The notes under the pieces are model-generated. The model had not been told where the DNA came from and did not search any database. It worked only from the letters and a program-made list of their open reading frames with translations. Both the position numbers and the translations under genes were made by a program. Below are positions 1 to 7,708 of a DNA stretch of 16,143 nucleotides, one piece after another. Each line of letters begins with the position of its first letter. The first letter of the stretch is position 1. Source of the stretch: UBA931 sp036825435 (GTDB lineage Bacteria > Pseudomonadota > Gammaproteobacteria > Burkholderiales > Casimicrobiaceae); contig DAISYG010000046.1 of NCBI GenBank assembly GCA_036825435.1, forward strand, positions 1-16,143, read 5' to 3'.

Positions 1-248
1 AATGCTCGCTTGTTTCCCGCGCCTCTTGCGATGCTCGGCGGCTTCAACGGGGGACTCGAAAACCAAAGCAACGTTTTTTCTTAATAGATGCTCTTCCATT
101 CTTTGAGCCGCCTTCCAGAGCTTTTTCCTTGAACACAAGGCGCAACAAACCTTTCCGAATATTCTACAAAACCATCAATACATTTACGCGAAGATGAAGC
201 CAGAAAAAACTTTTTGATTTCTGTTCTCTGTCATCTGACTCCTGAAAA
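1..248. other. Stretch downstream of relA with no supported gene
   Basis: No recognisable gene lies here. On the minus strand a reading frame with an ATG at 99-97 stays open for 33 codons to the window edge (it begins MEEHLLRKNV), and the same frame is open upstream of that ATG back to a stop near 170. I recognise no family, so it could be the start of a gene continuing past the edge or chance. No convincing intrinsic terminator for relA is visible; the A/T-rich stretch at about 200-222 forms only a weak imperfect hairpin. Confidence 0.2.
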
Positions 249-2528
249 CTATACCTGCCGCGCCACGCTGAAAACACCAACGACCTGTCGCGCTTCGCTC
301 AATGTATGTTCCAATTGCGATAGCCCCTGAATTTCCACTGTGAAGTAAAGGCGTGTTTGCTGTTTGCGGCTTTGCATGTTGGCAGAAGTCAGGCGCACAT
401 GGTCGCGCGAAAAAACATCGGAAAGATCGCGCAGCAGACCCGGGCGATCGTGTGCATCGACGACGATATCTACCGGGAAAACACTTTCCTGAGTATCGCC
501 CCAATCTGCTTCAATGATGCGCTCAGGGTTTTCCTTCTGGATGCGCAACAGGTTTTCGCAATTTTGACGGTGGACGGAAACGCCTTTGCCGCGCGTGACG
601 AACCCGGCAATGGGATCGGGCGGTGCGGGCTTGCAGCATTTGGCAAGACTGGTCATCAGACGATCCACGCCGACGACAAGAATACTGCTGTCGCTCTTTG
701 CTCGTTTGCGTCGATGTTCCGTCGTTGGCGCGAAGGTTTCGATCACATCATCGTCGGGTTTGCTTTCCGCAACGGCTTCTGGCTTGATTGCGCTCAAAAC
801 CAATTGCTGCAACTGGCGGTTATTTATTTCTTCGCGGGCAACCGCCGCGAATAAATCATCGGCGCTGGCAAACTTACCGAGATGTGCCAGCGTGTCGAGC
901 TTGACGGTGGATGCGCCGGCACGCGCCATTTCCTTTTCAACGATGGCACGGCCCTGAGCAATGGTTTCTTCGATTTGCTGATGTTTGAACCACTGACGGA
1001 TTTTGGTGCGCGCACGGTGACTGATCACGTAGCGTGATTCGCTGTTTAGCCAGTCGCGTGATGGCCCGCCTTGCTTGGCGGCAACAATCTCCACGCGTTG
1101 TCCATTTTTCAGCGTGTAGTTGAGCGGCACCATTTGTCCATTGACTTTTGCGCCACGACAACGATGCCCGAGGTTGGTGTGCACCGAATAGGCAAAATCA
1201 AGCGGGGTGGAGCCGTAGGGTAAATCGATGACTTTGCCTTGTGGCGTCAGCACATAAATGGTGTCGGTGAAAATATTGCTTTTGAACGCGGTAAGTACTT
1301 CGCGCTCATCAGCAATGAAATCCTTCCATTCAAGGATCTGCCGCAGCCAAGCGATTTTTTGTTCGAATGATGCTTCATTTTTATTGTCTGGGCTTCCGGT
1401 GCTGGCGTTTTTCTGCGCATAACTTTTTTCTTTGTAGCGCCAGTGTGCGGCAACACCATATTCCGAGTGCTGATGCATTTCCCAAGTGCGAATCTGAATT
1501 TCAACCGATTTGTTTTCCGGGCCGATTACGGCGGTGTGCAGCGATTGATAATTATTGGCTTTCGGTTTGGCAATGTAATCGTCGAACTCGCGCGGGATCG
1601 GCGTCCACAGGTTATGGACGATACCGAGCGCGGTATAGCAGTCTTTCACATCGTTCACCAGAATGCGCACGGCACGAATATCGTACAGGCCATCAAGCTC
1701 GGTTTGCTTACGCCGCATCTTGTTCCAGATGCTGTAAATATGTTTTGGTCGCCCAGTGACATCGGCTTTGACGTGCGCGGCATTCAATTCTTTTTTCAGG
1801 ATATGGATGACGTTTTCAATATAACGCTGGCGATCGATCTGTCGCTCGTCGAGCAGGTCGGCGATACGACGGTATTCATCGGGCGACAGAATGCGCAGCG
1901 ATAAATCTTCCAGTTCCCACTTGATTTGCCAGACGCCGAGACGGTTCGCTAGCGGTGCAAAAAGATCGGCGACTTCATGCGCAATGCTTTCGCGATATGG
2001 ATTATCAACTTGATAAGCAACGCTACGAATGGTTTGCAAGCGTTCGGCGAGTTTGATCAATACGACGCGAATATCATCGACCATCGACAGCAACATCTTG
2101 CGCAGATTTTCCGCCTGTTTGTCTTGCTCGCTTTTGTCCAGCTCTTTGGGCAGCACATGAATTTCGCGCATCTGCCAAGTGCCGCACATCAGTGTGGCCA
2201 CATCATTGCCGTATTGTTTGGCAATCGCTTCGCGGTCGAAATTTTTCTCGCCTGCCAGTGGCAACAATAGCGCGGCGCAGATTGCCGAAGCATCAAGATG
2301 CATTTCAGACAAAATAATAGCAACAGCGACAACATGCTTTGTCCACGTTTCACCAGCTTCAGTCATGCGCTCGCCCATGGCGTCGCGGGTGCGAGTGAAG
2401 GCATCAGCGAAAAGCTGGCATTCCTGTTCGCTGTACGACGAGCGTGCGTGCGCCAGCCAGTTTTGAAACATTTTTCCGGCGTCCTGCTGGCGAACGGTTT
2501 TCTTTTCGGCGCGCAGAATGTTATCCAT
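249..2528 (-). CDS. relA: RelA, ribosome-linked (p)ppGpp synthetase
   Basis: RelA transfers pyrophosphate from ATP to GDP/GTP to make the stringent-response alarmone when uncharged tRNA sits in the ribosomal A site. The 759-residue product has the full long-RSH layout: a degenerate hydrolase domain (about residues 1-200), the synthetase domain (about 258-368, with YQSLHT and VEIQIRT), a TGS domain (about 421-483), a CC/zinc-finger-like segment with CCKPAPPDP (about 631) and a C-terminal ACT domain (about 684-759). Two features separate RelA from bifunctional SpoT/Rel. The HD hydrolase motif is absent (ALLLPLAGEK stands where an HD pair should be), and the synthetase carries EFDD (314-317), the ExDD signature of monofunctional RelA. 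The chosen ATG at 2528 gives MDNILRAEKK, 8 nt after the glmM stop. An upstream ATG at 2564 would overlap glmM and is less likely. It is the last gene of the cluster. Confidence 0.95.
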   Translation of the reverse strand: MDNILRAEKKTVRQQDAGKMFQNWLAHARSSYSEQECQLFADAFTRTRDAMGERMTEAGETWTKHVVAVAIILSEMHLDASAICAALLLPLAGEKNFDREAIAKQYGNDVATLMCGTWQMREIHVLPKELDKSEQDKQAENLRKMLLSMVDDIRVVLIKLAERLQTIRSVAYQVDNPYRESIAHEVADLFAPLANRLGVWQIKWELEDLSLRILSPDEYRRIADLLDERQIDRQRYIENVIHILKKELNAAHVKADVTGRPKHIYSIWNKMRRKQTELDGLYDIRAVRILVNDVKDCYTALGIVHNLWTPIPREFDDYIAKPKANNYQSLHTAVIGPENKSVEIQIRTWEMHQHSEYGVAAHWRYKEKSYAQKNASTGSPDNKNEASFEQKIAWLRQILEWKDFIADEREVLTAFKSNIFTDTIYVLTPQGKVIDLPYGSTPLDFAYSVHTNLGHRCRGAKVNGQMVPLNYTLKNGQRVEIVAAKQGGPSRDWLNSESRYVISHRARTKIRQWFKHQQIEETIAQGRAIVEKEMARAGASTVKLDTLAHLGKFASADDLFAAVAREEINNRQLQQLVLSAIKPEAVAESKPDDDVIETFAPTTEHRRKRAKSDSSILVVGVDRLMTSLAKCCKPAPPDPIAGFVTRGKGVSVHRQNCENLLRIQKENPERIIEADWGDTQESVFPVDIVVDAHDRPGLLRDLSDVFSRDHVRLTSANMQSRKQQTRLYFTVEIQGLSQLEHTLSEARQVVGVFSVARQV

Positions 2529-2536
2529 GACGATTA

Positions 2537-3907
2537 TTAATTTTCTTGTTCGATGGCGTGGCAAATCGTATCAGCCAATTGTTGTGCGGCAGTTTCCGCC
2601 AGTGCGGCGTCTTCCGCCTCGACCATCACGCGCAGCAAGGGCTCGGTGCCGGAAGGGCGCAGCAAAATACGGCCACGCTTACCGATGGATGCGGTCAGTT
2701 CGGCTTCGGCGCTGCGTACCGTCAAACTCTGGCGGAAATCCCAGCCCGCAGGCAGCGGGACATTGATCATTTTTTGCGGGAATAAATGGAGGTCGCGCGT
2801 GGCGCCGACGAGATCAAGTTTTTGTTCGATCAGTGCACGGAAAACCAATAATGCAGCGATGATACCGTCACCGGTGCTATGGTGGTCAAGCGCAATCAAA
2901 TGCCCGGAGTTTTCGCCGCCGAGTTTCCATTGCCGCTCAAGCAAATGTGCGAGGACGTAGCGATCACCGACAGCGGCGCGATCCAATGCCAGTCCTTTGC
3001 GCTGCAATGCTTGTTCAAAGCCGAGGTTGCTCATCAGCGTGCCGACAACACCTTCGCCGCGTAGTGCGTTGCGACGTTGGTAATCGCAGGCAATGATGTA
3101 GAGTAGGGCGTCGCCATCGTAAATGCGGCCTTTATCATCCACCATGATGATGCGGTCACCGTCGCCGTCGAGAGCGATACCCAACTGTGCGCGATGTTTG
3201 CGCATTTTTTCGACAAGATATTCGGTGTGCACCGCACCAACGCCATCATTGATATTGATACCGTTCGGTTTGGCGGCAACGGCGATCACATCCGCGCCCA
3301 GTTCGTGAAACACCGGTGGCGCGACATGATAGGTTGCGCCGTGCGCGCAATCGACGATGATGCGGAAACCTTTCAAATCGAGGTCGTTGGGAAACGCGCT
3401 TTTGCAAAACTCAATATAACGTCCCGCTGCGTCGTCAACGCGAAACGCTTTGCCAAACGCTTCGGGGTTGACGCATTCAAGTGGCAGATCGAGTGTGCGT
3501 TCGATTTCGCTTTCGATTGCGTCGTCCAGCTTTTTCCCGGTTGCCGAAAAAAACTTGATGCCGTTGTCGAAGAATGGATTGTGTGATGCGCTGATGACGA
3601 TACCTGCCGAGCGTCGCAATGCGCGCGTGAGGTAGGCAACGCCGGGCGTCGGCAGCGGTCCCGTGAGATAAACATCAACACCGGCAGCAGCCAAGCCCGC
3701 TTCGAGTGCCGCTTCGATCATGTAGCCGGAAAGGCGGGTGTCTTTGCCGATGAGCACGCCTGCATGCGTGTGTCCGTGTTTTTCCTGACGCGCCAGCACG
3801 CGTCCAGCTGCCCAGCCGAGCTTTAACGCGAATTCGGGTGTGATCGGCGCTTGCCCCACGCGACCACGAATGCCGTCGGTGCCAAAGTATTTTCGTGATG
3901 GTTTCAT
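2537..3907 (-). CDS. glmM: Phosphoglucosamine mutase GlmM
   Basis: GlmM interconverts glucosamine-6-phosphate and glucosamine-1-phosphate in the cytoplasm, feeding UDP-GlcNAc synthesis for peptidoglycan and lipopolysaccharide. The 456-residue protein is close to the E. coli length (445) and collinear with it. Visible are the N-terminal RKYFGTDGIRGRVG, the phosphoserine loop ISASHNP (catalytic Ser at about 108), the Mg-binding loop DGDGD (247-251), the sugar-binding GENSGH (331-336) and the phosphate-binding RPSGTEP (417-423). All key residues are present. The ATG at 3907 lies 11 nt after the folP stop and has no clear Shine-Dalgarno sequence, so translation may be coupled to folP. The folP-glmM pair is widely conserved in proteobacteria. 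Confidence 0.97.
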   Translation of the reverse strand: MKPSRKYFGTDGIRGRVGQAPITPEFALKLGWAAGRVLARQEKHGHTHAGVLIGKDTRLSGYMIEAALEAGLAAAGVDVYLTGPLPTPGVAYLTRALRRSAGIVISASHNPFFDNGIKFFSATGKKLDDAIESEIERTLDLPLECVNPEAFGKAFRVDDAAGRYIEFCKSAFPNDLDLKGFRIIVDCAHGATYHVAPPVFHELGADVIAVAAKPNGININDGVGAVHTEYLVEKMRKHRAQLGIALDGDGDRIIMVDDKGRIYDGDALLYIIACDYQRRNALRGEGVVGTLMSNLGFEQALQRKGLALDRAAVGDRYVLAHLLERQWKLGGENSGHLIALDHHSTGDGIIAALLVFRALIEQKLDLVGATRDLHLFPQKMINVPLPAGWDFRQSLTVRSAEAELTASIGKRGRILLRPSGTEPLLRVMVEAEDAALAETAAQQLADTICHAIEQEN

Positions 3908-3918
3908 GAGAGGGGATT

Positions 3919-4758
3919 TTATGTTGTTTCGGGCGTCATCGCACGCCAGATTGTTAACGCATCGACAGTTTCGCGAACATCATGAACACGGATGATTGCC
4001 GCACCCTGCGCGGCGGCAGCCAATGCCGCTGCCAGACTGGCAGGCAGACGTTCGTCAACGGCTCGCCCCGTTAGCGCACCCAGCGTCGATTTGCGTGACC
4101 AGCCGATCAAAAGCGGCAAGCCGAGCGTGCGCAATTTGGGCAGATTGCGCATCAATTCGAGATTGTGTTCCACGGTTTTGCCGAAACCAAAGCCGGGGTC
4201 GAGCACGATGCGCTCGCGGGTAATGCCTGCGGCAACACAAGCGTCAATGCGTTCTTTGAGAAACGCAATAACATCTTCGACAACATTCTCATAATGCGGC
4301 GCTTCTTGCATGGTGCGCGGTTCACCCTGCATGTGCATCAGGCACACGGCGGCTTGGCTGGCAGCGACAGCTTCCAGCGCGTCTGGCGTGCACAATGCGT
4401 TGATGTCGTTGATCATCGCCGCACCAGCACTGATCGCCGCGCGCATGACTTGCGGTTTGACGGTATCCACCGAAACCAGAATGCTGCGCTGTGCCAACGC
4501 TTCAGTGAGTGGCAGAATGCGTTTGAGTTCCTCATCATCGGCAACGGCTGCCGCGCCTGGGCGCGATGATTCACCGCCGATGTCGATCATGTCGGCACCG
4601 TCATCAACTAACGCAAGCGCACGTGATAATGCTTTTTGCGGATTGAAAAATTGGCCGCTGTCTGAAAATGAATCCGGCGTGACGTTGACAATACCCATGA
4701 CCCAGGGACGATCCGAGGTTACGGTTTGCTCTTTCATGCGTAGTGAAAAAAGAGGCAT
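3919..4758 (-). CDS. folP: Dihydropteroate synthase FolP
   Basis: FolP condenses 6-hydroxymethyl-dihydropterin pyrophosphate with p-aminobenzoate to give dihydropteroate, the sulfonamide-sensitive step of folate synthesis. Visible motifs are VMGIVNVTPDSFSDSG, DIGGESSRPGA, SVDTVKPQV, MINDINAL, CLMHMQGEPRTMQ, DPGFGFGKT, GWSRKS and the C-terminal IIRVHDVRETV, covering the pterin, pyrophosphate and pABA sites of this TIM-barrel family. Starting at the ATG at 4758 gives 279 residues (E. coli 282). An in-frame ATG at 4737, 12 residues before VMGI, is also possible. Neither has a good Shine-Dalgarno sequence. A still longer frame to 4821 runs into the intergenic hairpin region and is not favoured. 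It sits between ftsH and glmM, the conserved proteobacterial order. Confidence 0.95.
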   Translation of the reverse strand: MPLFSLRMKEQTVTSDRPWVMGIVNVTPDSFSDSGQFFNPQKALSRALALVDDGADMIDIGGESSRPGAAAVADDEELKRILPLTEALAQRSILVSVDTVKPQVMRAAISAGAAMINDINALCTPDALEAVAASQAAVCLMHMQGEPRTMQEAPHYENVVEDVIAFLKERIDACVAAGITRERIVLDPGFGFGKTVEHNLELMRNLPKLRTLGLPLLIGWSRKSTLGALTGRAVDERLPASLAAALAAAAQGAAIIRVHDVRETVDALTIWRAMTPETT

Positions 4759-4828
4759 GTTAATCAGATGACAGTCATCGGGTATCAGGGAACAGAGAAA
4801 CCAGATCGCACCGTCGTGCAATCTGAAA

Positions 4829-4870
4829 CTCCCCTCGCCCGCTTGCGGGAGAGGGGATGGGGGAGAGGGT
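4829..4870. repeat. REP-like GC-rich palindrome in the ftsH-folP gap
   Basis: Positions 4831-4842 and 4845-4856 form a 12-bp inverted repeat with one mismatch around a TT centre. A further GGGGGAGAGGG run follows at 4860-4869. On the minus strand this reads as the CCCTCTCCC...GCGGG type of element found scattered between genes in many proteobacteria. It would form a strong hairpin in an ftsH-folP transcript and could stabilise the upstream mRNA or attenuate transcription; that role is inferred. Only one copy is visible here, so its repeat nature rests on resemblance. Confidence 0.55.
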
Positions 4871-4881
4871 TTTCAGCAATC

Positions 4882-4900
4882 AAAAGGAGCATATCCTTTT
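4882..4900 (-). terminator. Candidate weak hairpin terminator after ftsH
   Basis: A perfect 7-bp inverted repeat AAAAGGA / TCCTTTT encloses a 5-nt loop, 52 nt after the ftsH stop codon. On the minus strand the 3' arm ends in TTTT, so it has the form of a weak A/U-rich terminator. The stem has few G:C pairs, so it may only slow polymerase, or may be a protein-binding palindrome. A TTGACA hexamer lies just upstream on the minus strand (4923-4918) but has no good -10 at normal spacing. Confidence 0.3.
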
Positions 4901-4952
4901 ACTTCGCAACGACTATTGTCAACTCGCCCAAGGAGTGAGTTGTTTTTGTTAA

Positions 4953-6860
4953 TTACGCCAAATTTGCCGAAGGTGATTCTTTGCCATCTTCGATCGTCGA
5001 ATCATCGTCGCCGGAAGTGGCGTTGGACGATTGAGCGTTGCCGGAATCACGCGCTTTTGGTGGACGCGGTGGTTTGCCGTCCATGATGTCGTTGATCTGA
5101 TCGGCGTCGATGGTTTCAAGCTCCATCAACGCTGCGGTCATCGCTTCGACCTTGTCACGATTTTCATCAAGCAGGCGATGCGCCAATGCGTATTGCTCGT
5201 CGATGATGCGACGGATTTCGGCATCCACTTTTTGCATCGTGACTTCGGAAACATTTTTGTGCGTGGTCACCGAGCGACCGAGGAAAACTTCGCCTTCGTT
5301 TTCGCCGTACACCATCGTCCCCATTTTTTCCGACATGCCATAACGCGTGACCATATCGCGCGCCATTCCGGTGGCACGTTCGAAGTCATTCGATGCGCCG
5401 GTAGAAATGCGATGCAAAAATAATTCTTCAGCGACACGACCGCCAAACAGGATCGTAATTTCGTTGAGCATTTGGTCTTTGTAAAGACTGACACGATCAC
5501 GTTCCGGCAGTTGCCAAGTTACGCCGAGCGCACGTCCGCGCGGCACGATCGTGACCTTGTGAACGGGGTCGGTACCGGGCAGCAAGCGCGCCACGACGGC
5601 ATGACCGGATTCGTGATATGCGGTCGCTTTCTTTTCGTCCTCGGTGAGAATCATCGAGCGACGCTCCGGTCCCATGTAGATTTTATCTTTGGCGCGTTCG
5701 AAGTCTTCCATATCGACAAGACGTTTGTTGCTGCGCGCCGCAAACAATGCGGCTTCGTTGACCAAGTTGGCGAGATCAGCGCCAGAGAATCCAGGCGTAC
5801 CGCGCGCGATGATATCCGGCTTGACGTCATTCGCCAGTGGCACTTTGCGCATGTGTACTTTGAGAATTTGTTCACGTCCGCGAATATCGGGCAGTGGCAC
5901 CACGACTTGGCGGTCGAAACGTCCCGGACGCAGCAGCGCTGGGTCGAGCACGTCAGGGCGGTTGGTTGCTGCGATCACAATCACGCCGGACGTGCCTTCA
6001 AAACCATCCATTTCAACCAGCAATTGGTTCAGCGTTTGTTCGCGCTCGTCATTGCCGCCGCCCAAACCGGCACCACGTTGACGACCGACCGCATCGATTT
6101 CGTCGATGAACACGATACACGGCGCATTTTTTTTCGCCTGATCGAACATGTCGCGTACACGCGCCGCACCGACGCCGACGAACATTTCGACGAAATCCGA
6201 ACCGGAAATCGAAAAGAACGGCACCTTGGCTTCGCCGGCAATAGCTTTGGCGAGTAGTGTTTTACCGGTACCCGGCGCACCAACCATCAATACGCCACGC
6301 GGAATGCGTCCGCCGAGTTTCTGAAATTTGGATGGGTCGCGCAGAAAGTCGACCAGTTCCTGTACTTCCTCTTTAGCTTCGTCGCAGCCGGCGACATCAG
6401 CAAAGGTCACCGCGTTATTGGTGTCGTCGAGCATGCGCGCGCGGCTCTTGCCGAACGAAAATGCGCCACCCTTGCCGCCGCCTTGCATTTGACGCATGAT
6501 GAAAAACCACAAACCGATGATCAGCAGCAGCGGCAGTACGGTGATCAGGATTTCCGTCAACATGCTGCGTCCGCGTTCTTTGGCTTCGACTTTCACGCCT
6601 GCTTTCAGCAGATCGTCAACCATCCACAGATCACTTGGCGAATAAGTGATGAATTTGGTTTTGTCCGGTGCTTCCCAGGAAATTTTATTGCTGTCACTGA
6701 TGACAACTGATGAAACCTGTCCGCTACGCACCTTTTCCATGAACTCGGAGTAGGGGACGGGTTCGTTCGACACCTGTTGATTATTGAATTGACGTACCGC
6801 CATCAATATGATGGCGAGAATCATCAACCAGACACCGAAATTTTTAAACATGCTATTCAA
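4953..6860 (-). CDS. ftsH: ATP-dependent zinc metalloprotease FtsH
   Basis: FtsH is the inner-membrane AAA+ hexameric protease that degrades misfolded membrane proteins and regulators such as sigma-32 and LpxC in E. coli. The product is 635 residues from the TTG at 6860, or 632 from the ATG at 6851. In order it shows transmembrane helix 1 (about residues 8-24), a periplasmic region, helix 2 (about 101-122, ending FFIMRQMQGGG), Walker A GAPGTGKT (194-201), Walker B VFIDEID (250-256), the second region of homology ATNRPDVLDPALLRPGRFDR (about 298-317), the zinc site HESGH (416-420) and the third-ligand Asp in STGASND (about 492). The acidic, Ser-rich tail is variable in the family. The TTG start is chosen because AAGGAG (6872-6867) lies 6 nt before it, against 15 nt before the ATG, and because it gives a start resembling the MNNMF-type N-termini I recall from beta-proteobacterial FtsH. 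A longer in-frame ATG (6908) overlaps the promoter and hairpin region. Confidence 0.96.
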   Translation of the reverse strand: MNSMFKNFGVWLMILAIILMAVRQFNNQQVSNEPVPYSEFMEKVRSGQVSSVVISDSNKISWEAPDKTKFITYSPSDLWMVDDLLKAGVKVEAKERGRSMLTEILITVLPLLLIIGLWFFIMRQMQGGGKGGAFSFGKSRARMLDDTNNAVTFADVAGCDEAKEEVQELVDFLRDPSKFQKLGGRIPRGVLMVGAPGTGKTLLAKAIAGEAKVPFFSISGSDFVEMFVGVGAARVRDMFDQAKKNAPCIVFIDEIDAVGRQRGAGLGGGNDEREQTLNQLLVEMDGFEGTSGVIVIAATNRPDVLDPALLRPGRFDRQVVVPLPDIRGREQILKVHMRKVPLANDVKPDIIARGTPGFSGADLANLVNEAALFAARSNKRLVDMEDFERAKDKIYMGPERRSMILTEDEKKATAYHESGHAVVARLLPGTDPVHKVTIVPRGRALGVTWQLPERDRVSLYKDQMLNEITILFGGRVAEELFLHRISTGASNDFERATGMARDMVTRYGMSEKMGTMVYGENEGEVFLGRSVTTHKNVSEVTMQKVDAEIRRIIDEQYALAHRLLDENRDKVEAMTAALMELETIDADQINDIMDGKPPRPPKARDSGNAQSSNATSGDDDSTIEDGKESPSANLA

Positions 6861-6866
6861 ATCAAA

Positions 6867-6896
6867 CTCCTTTATTTCTGCCTTTTTGAAGGCAGA
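6867..6896 (-). promoter_or_regulatory. ftsH 5' UTR hairpin and Shine-Dalgarno site
   Basis: On the minus strand TCTGCCTT (6896-6889), a CAAA loop and AAGGCAGA (6884-6877) form a perfect 8-bp hairpin. Only 4 nt separate it from the Shine-Dalgarno AAGGAG (6872-6867). The CCTT in the 5' arm could alternatively pair with the AAGG of the ribosome site. The hairpin is plain in the sequence; a regulatory effect on ftsH translation is inference. Confidence 0.5.
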
Positions 6897-6911
6897 TCGA
6901 CACATCATTAA

Positions 6912-6917
6912 AGTATA
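6912..6917 (-). promoter_or_regulatory. Candidate -10 element for ftsH
   Basis: The minus strand reads TATACT, one base from the sigma-70 -10 consensus, about 50 nt upstream of the ftsH start. Start of transcription would fall near 6905, just before the 5' UTR hairpin. No good -35 hexamer sits 16-18 nt upstream, so the promoter may be weak, activator-dependent or not real. I could not match a convincing sigma-32 promoter. Confidence 0.35.
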
Positions 6918-6994
6918 ACGTGTTTGGCCAATCTTTCCCCTTGATTGCGCCGCAATTTTTAATGCGGTTACCCCTCAATACATACAAAAGGGTT

Positions 6995-7654
6995 TTATGA
7001 ATCATCGCGGCGAAAACCTTTGCCCACCAAATACATTTCCCGGCTACGGTCGCGTGACGCTTTCGGTTTGCGGACATAAACCTTGTCGAAACATTCGCCC
7101 ATTGATTGGCGAAACGCATCGAAACCCGAACCCTGAAAAACCTTGACCACCAAGTCGCCGCCGTTTTTCAGATGGAGCAGACAAAAATCCAACGCCAGTT
7201 CGGCAAGCCCAACACTGCGCGCCTGATCGGCGGCTTCAACACCTGATAAATTGGGGGACATATCGGATAAAACAAGGTCAGCTTGTGCGCCGTTCAAACG
7301 TTCCGCGATTTCGCGTAAACCCGATTCATCGGCAAAATCGCCCTGAATGAAATCGACGCCGTGAATACCCGCCATCGGCAACAGATCGATGGCGATGATT
7401 GTGGCTTGCCCATGGGCGCGCTCGCGCACAACTTGGCACCAACTGCCGGGTGCAGCGCCGAGATCGATTACCGTGATGTCGGGGCGCAGCAGTTTGTCGC
7501 GCTCATCGATCTCAATCAGCTTGAATGCCGCCCGGGCGCGGAAGCCACGACGCTGTGCTTCCTTGACATAAGGGTCATTGACGTGCTCGTGCATCCACGC
7601 TTTGCCGAAGCGATGCTTTTTTCCTATCGTGTTGAGCGGTGTTTTATTTTTCAT
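6995..7654 (-). CDS. rlmE: 23S rRNA (uridine-2'-O-)-methyltransferase RlmE (FtsJ/RrmJ)
   Basis: RlmE methylates the ribose of U2552 in the A loop of 23S rRNA, using S-adenosylmethionine, late in 50S assembly. The 219-residue protein matches the family length (E. coli 209). It has the SAM-binding motif DLGAAPG (64-70), the segment VDFIQGDF (100-107), SDMSPNLSG (130-138), VVKVFQG (169-175) and RKPKASRDRSREMYLV (195-210). The catalytic K-D-K-E tetrad is complete at about K45, D131, K171 and E206. The first ATG at 7654 has no Shine-Dalgarno but has TACAAT ending 6 nt before it, so the mRNA is probably leaderless. ftsH follows after 134 nt, the conserved rlmE-ftsH order; in E. coli rlmE is heat-shock induced with ftsH. 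Confidence 0.95.
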   Translation of the reverse strand: MKNKTPLNTIGKKHRFGKAWMHEHVNDPYVKEAQRRGFRARAAFKLIEIDERDKLLRPDITVIDLGAAPGSWCQVVRERAHGQATIIAIDLLPMAGIHGVDFIQGDFADESGLREIAERLNGAQADLVLSDMSPNLSGVEAADQARSVGLAELALDFCLLHLKNGGDLVVKVFQGSGFDAFRQSMGECFDKVYVRKPKASRDRSREMYLVGKGFRRDDS

Positions 7655-7708
7655 GCGCGCATTGTACTTTTTCTCGCGTCGTTGCAGGGGATCGGGTAAA
7701 CTCGCGCC
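7655..7708. promoter_or_regulatory. Divergent rlmE/yhbY promoter region, leaderless-type
   Basis: On the minus strand TACAAT (7666-7661) is followed by 6 nt and then the rlmE ATG (7654). On the plus strand TAAACT (7697-7702) is followed by 6 nt and then the yhbY ATG (7709). A -10 hexamer normally ends 6 nt before the transcription start, so both transcripts would begin at the A of the start codon. Neither gene has a Shine-Dalgarno sequence in this gap, which supports the reading. No good -35 hexamers are evident on either strand. Confidence 0.5.

Noticed and set aside
4759..4821. Longer folP start at 4821 adding MHDGAIWFLC and following residues
   Set aside because: The added residues have no family counterpart and come from the intergenic region next to the REP-like hairpin.
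357..6710. Plus-strand open frames of 60-260 codons opposite relA, glmM, folP and ftsH
   Set aside because: They are shadows of well-supported minus-strand genes and have no recognisable domains.
6861..6908. Longer ftsH start at 6908
   Set aside because: It would cover the 5' UTR hairpin and the Shine-Dalgarno, and adds a charged stretch before the first membrane helix that homologues lack.
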